Source of the DNA: Actinomycetes bacterium
GTDB lineage: Bacteria > Actinomycetota > Acidimicrobiia > Acidimicrobiales > Ilumatobacteraceae
Assembly: GCA_023417265.1 (NCBI GenBank)
Contig: JAEZFY010000091.1
Span: forward strand, 1-9,199
DNA: 9,199 nt
Direction of reading: 5' to 3'
Shown: positions 7,901-9,199 of the stretch, one piece after another
Numbering within the stretch: the stretch's first letter is position 1
How the letters are laid out: every line of letters starts with the position of its first letter
Translations under genes and position numbers: made by a program
Notes under the pieces: generated by a model
What the model saw: only the letters and a program-made list of their open reading frames with translations
Databases searched by the model: none
What the model was told of the DNA's origin: nothing

Positions 7901-9006
7901 GTTTCGACGGCCTCGAAGGGGCGATCGTCGACCTGATCAGCCGCGGCCTCGGGTACGGCATCCACGTCGTGCTCACCGGCAACCGGTGGATGGACATCCG
8001 CGCCAACGTGCTCGATCCGATCGGTGGCCGTCTCGAACTGCGCGTCAACGACCCGATCGACTCGGCAATCGACCGCCGCAAGGCGGCCACGATCCGCGCC
8101 GACCAGGCCGGCCGCGGCCTGCACCCCTCCAAGCGGGTGTTCCAGATCGCGCTCCCACGCCTCGATGGCGCCGACCGCCGCGACCATCTGCCGGCGGCGA
8201 CGGCGCTCGCCGTCGAACACATCGCCGAACGCTGGCACGGCGCCCACGCCGCGCCGATCCGGCTGTTGCCGCCACGAATCACCCTCGCCGAACTCGATCT
8301 CGACGGCCGCTCCGGCGCGGCCGTGCCGGTCGGCTTGCAAGAGGCGGGGATGCGGCCGTGGTGGCTCGACCTGTCCGGCACCGAACCGCACTTCATGGTG
8401 TTCGGGGACGGCGAGTCGGGCAAGACCACCTTCTTGCGAGCCTGGCTGACCGGCCTGGTCGAACGCACGCCGCCCAGCGACGCCCGGATCGTGCTCGTGG
8501 ATTACCGCCGCACGCTGCTCGATGTCGTGCCCGCAGCGCACCTCGGCGGCTACGCCGCGTCCGAGCCGGCGGCGGCCGACCTCGCCGCCGCGGTCGCCGA
8601 GCGGATCGGCGACCGCCAGCCCGGGGCCGACGTCACCGCCGCCCAGCTCCGCGCCCGCTCGTGGTGGCAGGGCCCCGAGATCTACGTGGTTGTCGACGAC
8701 TACGACCTCGTCGCCACGCCTGGCGGCAACCCGCTCAGCGCGCTCTTGCCGTTCCTCGCCCAAGGTCGCGACCTCGGCCTCCACCTGATCACCGCGCGGC
8801 GCGTCGCCGGCGCATCGAAGACGCTCTTCGAGCCACTCTCGGCGCGCTGCAAGGAACTCAGCCCGTACGGGCTCGTCCTGTCCGGCGAGCGCGAGGAGGG
8901 AGTGCTGCTCGGCAACACGCGGGCAACCCGCCAGCCACCCGGCCGAGGCACGCTCGTCTCCCGCCACCATCCCGCCACCCTCGTCCAGGTCGTCGACCAC
9001 CCCTGA
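4918..9006 (+). CDS. eccC: EccC-like type VII secretion ATPase with four FtsK/SpoIIIE modules (5' truncated)
   Basis: Motor ATPase of an ESX/type VII secretion system, which recognises WXG100-type substrates and drives export at the cytoplasmic membrane. 1,362 residues are read from the TTG at 4918, but that TTG is unlikely to be the start: it has no ribosome binding site and falls inside the family motif LLLQLTAHHGPGEVRLVLVT. Next comes DWEWVKWLPHVR (about 23-34), typical of the domain before ATPase1. Four Walker A motifs follow: GSRGSGKT (233-240), GATGSGKS (558-565), GAPQTGKS (877-884) and GDGESGKT (1163-1170). Their Walker B sites are IDD (D325/D326), VDEF (D676/E677), IDGW (D987) and VDDYD (D1260/D1261). 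Modules 2 to 4 match EccC ATPase1, 2 and 3, including VDFKGGASF, IGRVGRSLGIHLLLASQRL, LGGGTLDVLAGLPHVG, and RSWWQGPE with PPGRGTLVSR near the end. Module 1 is an additional degenerate copy. Only module 2 keeps the catalytic Glu. The N-terminal membrane helices expected for EccC are absent at the suspected junction. It converges on the gene fragment at the right edge. Confidence 0.9.
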   Translation: MTAHHGPGEVRLVLVTSHGGRSDWEWVKWLPHVRPSSFAEGRLLVAVADDNGELDGGQLDDVAIDAEAGTAVVVVVDAEGLADAGDLAVKRLLRRHARVTAGFVLAASVDQLPDACDVVVELHETQGEATCRWPRQGGPAVEFVVGGTSTVTAEAAARHLARFSDPDAGGGSAALPTRVSQAAVLGLTGATPADVAHRWAHAPLAPTVTVGLGENGPVSADLAAHGPHMMVVGSRGSGKTEQLLTVVFGLASTHSPERLHLLLWGESFAHLHRLPHVASLVNRIDEAAATTVAEGLERELTRRERLRTKAGDQTPREPALVVVIDDVDTLTRLVPRAAEDLVRILRRARGLGVHVVWSSNRITAGVMHDLVDLSTIRMVLRVASAHESTDLLGTDAAALLERSLPGRGYLVTGRSEPREVHGGVVSSGAPAPAAQLEVVPFPLARHVGGSVRLGPPDERALVSLLAGAGATATRPTDLLSSAAAVNVALESPGLLELLGYDEHDPALAVAALRDAWQTVDTDAFLRVPIGVDPELRPILLDLKESALAGMGPHGLMVGATGSGKSELLRTLVTALAATHSPEMLAFVLVDFKGGASFASFGALPHVSGVVTNLADDMALIDRILAALGGEQKRRQELLAQAGNLANVRDYRAKYRDGTLPEHLRTTPMPQLLVIVDEFAELLDQEPAFIDFFLTIGRVGRSLGIHLLLASQRLEEGKLRGLDTYLSYRLGMRTFSASESRTVLGVPDAYSLPQAPGGGYLKVGNTSFERFQASYVSGPATADGPASVMQLIVDRLAAAAPRTHQIWLPPLPTDVPLDRLFGRGGFVEDPERGFTAASWPRVGKLAVPIGVLDEPEQQRQLPLVIDFAGAHGNLAVVGAPQTGKSVLLRSLVLSLAATHTPDEVQVYAVDLGGGTLDVLAGLPHVGTVANRLEPDLVHRLVGHVEGLLGAREALFREHGIDSAATFRAKRAAGELPEGTGGDVVLIIDGWAAFRERFDGLEGAIVDLISRGLGYGIHVVLTGNRWMDIRANVLDPIGGRLELRVNDPIDSAIDRRKAATIRADQAGRGLHPSKRVFQIALPRLDGADRRDHLPAATALAVEHIAERWHGAHAAPIRLLPPRITLAELDLDGRSGAAVPVGLQEAGMRPWWLDLSGTEPHFMVFGDGESGKTTFLRAWLTGLVERTPPSDARIVLVDYRRTLLDVVPAAHLGGYAASEPAAADLAAAVAERIGDRQPGADVTAAQLRARSWWQGPEIYVVVDDYDLVATPGGNPLSALLPFLAQGRDLGLHLITARRVAGASKTLFEPLSARCKELSPYGLVLSGEREEGVLLGNTRATRQPPGRGTLVSRHHPATLVQVVDHP

Positions 9007-9007
9007 C

Positions 9008-9023
9008 CCAGGCGAGTGCCTGG
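9008..9023. terminator. Perfect 6-bp stem-loop after the EccC-like gene
   Basis: CCAGGC (9008-9013), loop GAGT, GCCTGG (9018-9023), starting one base after the EccC-like stop codon. No T run follows, so intrinsic termination is uncertain. Its place between converging genes fits a shared transcription end or an mRNA-stabilising hairpin. Confidence 0.45.
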
Positions 9024-9066
9024 AGCCTCAAGCGGTCTCTCGGGCGCAGTCCTGGTGCGGCGCGGG

Positions 9067-9199
9067 TCAGGCGACCGGGGGAACCACGACGACGCGGCGG
9101 CGACGACGGGTGGGTTCCTTACCGTCGTCGCCGCCGAAGACGCCGGCGCCCATCGGCATGAAAGGCATCAACGGCGCGCTACCCCCGGCGTTCGTGGCG
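9067..9199 (-). CDS. C-terminal fragment of an unknown protein, Met/Pro/Gly-rich with an Arg run (5' partial)
   Basis: An open - strand frame enters from the right edge and ends at a TGA (9067-9069), giving 43 residues. It includes APLMPFMPMGAGVFGG (about residues 8-23), then DDGKEPT, five consecutive Arg (31-35) and VVVVPPVA at the end. The Met-Pro-Gly pattern followed by a charged tail is reminiscent of C-termini of large Gly/Pro-rich proteins encoded near actinobacterial type VII secretion genes, such as PPE-like or WXG100-linked proteins. That link is inference from style and position: its stop is 60 bases from that of the EccC-like gene. Too little is visible to name a family, and no start is in the window. 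Confidence 0.55.
   Translation of the reverse strand, partial: ATNAGGSAPLMPFMPMGAGVFGGDDGKEPTRRRRRVVVVPPVA

Noticed and set aside
1..9199. A single new system combining the ABC pair, redox protein and EccC-like motor
   Set aside because: The two halves probably come from different organisms, and no gene on the left has a known link to type VII secretion.

Overview
The window is very GC-rich bacterial DNA that appears to come from two different sources joined near position 4890. There are four complete or near-complete protein genes, one long gene that lacks its 5' end, and one gene fragment at the right edge. I found no RNA genes, CRISPR arrays, insertion sequences or attachment sites.

Left part (1 to about 4870). 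This looks like a planctomycete (Isosphaera/Gemmata-like), judged from protein style; that is inference, not a database match. It holds the C-terminal part of a TlpA/thioredoxin-fold protein with an active-site WCAPC and a long acidic, proline-rich linker (+ strand). Three genes follow on the - strand: an ABC-type ATPase, a roughly 400-residue multi-spanning membrane protein, and formate-tetrahydrofolate ligase (fhs). The ATPase stop and the membrane-protein start overlap in an ATGA, so those two are probably translationally coupled and form one transporter. The TlpA gene and fhs converge with 12 bases between them, and their two stop codons are the ends of a small perfect inverted repeat.

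Right part (about 4905 to 9199). This is actinobacterial in character and resembles type VII (ESX) secretion genes, perhaps of an Acidimicrobiia-type organism. One + strand reading frame of about 1,362 residues carries four successive FtsK/SpoIIIE-type P-loop domains. The last three match ATPase1, ATPase2 and ATPase3 of EccC closely. The first is an extra, partly degenerate module. After its stop there is a perfect 6-bp stem-loop, then the C-terminal 43 codons of a convergent - strand gene.

Junction. Between about 4870 and 4905 there is an 11-base G run and compact GC-rich inverted repeats. To the left, the ABC ATPase has a proper start and ribosome binding site. To the right, EccC-like homology starts abruptly in mid-domain with no credible start, and the expected N-terminal region (membrane helices, sometimes FHA) is missing. 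The simplest reading is a chimeric contig; a genuine recombination or transfer event is the less likely alternative. The two halves should not be interpreted together as one biological system until the junction is confirmed by reads.
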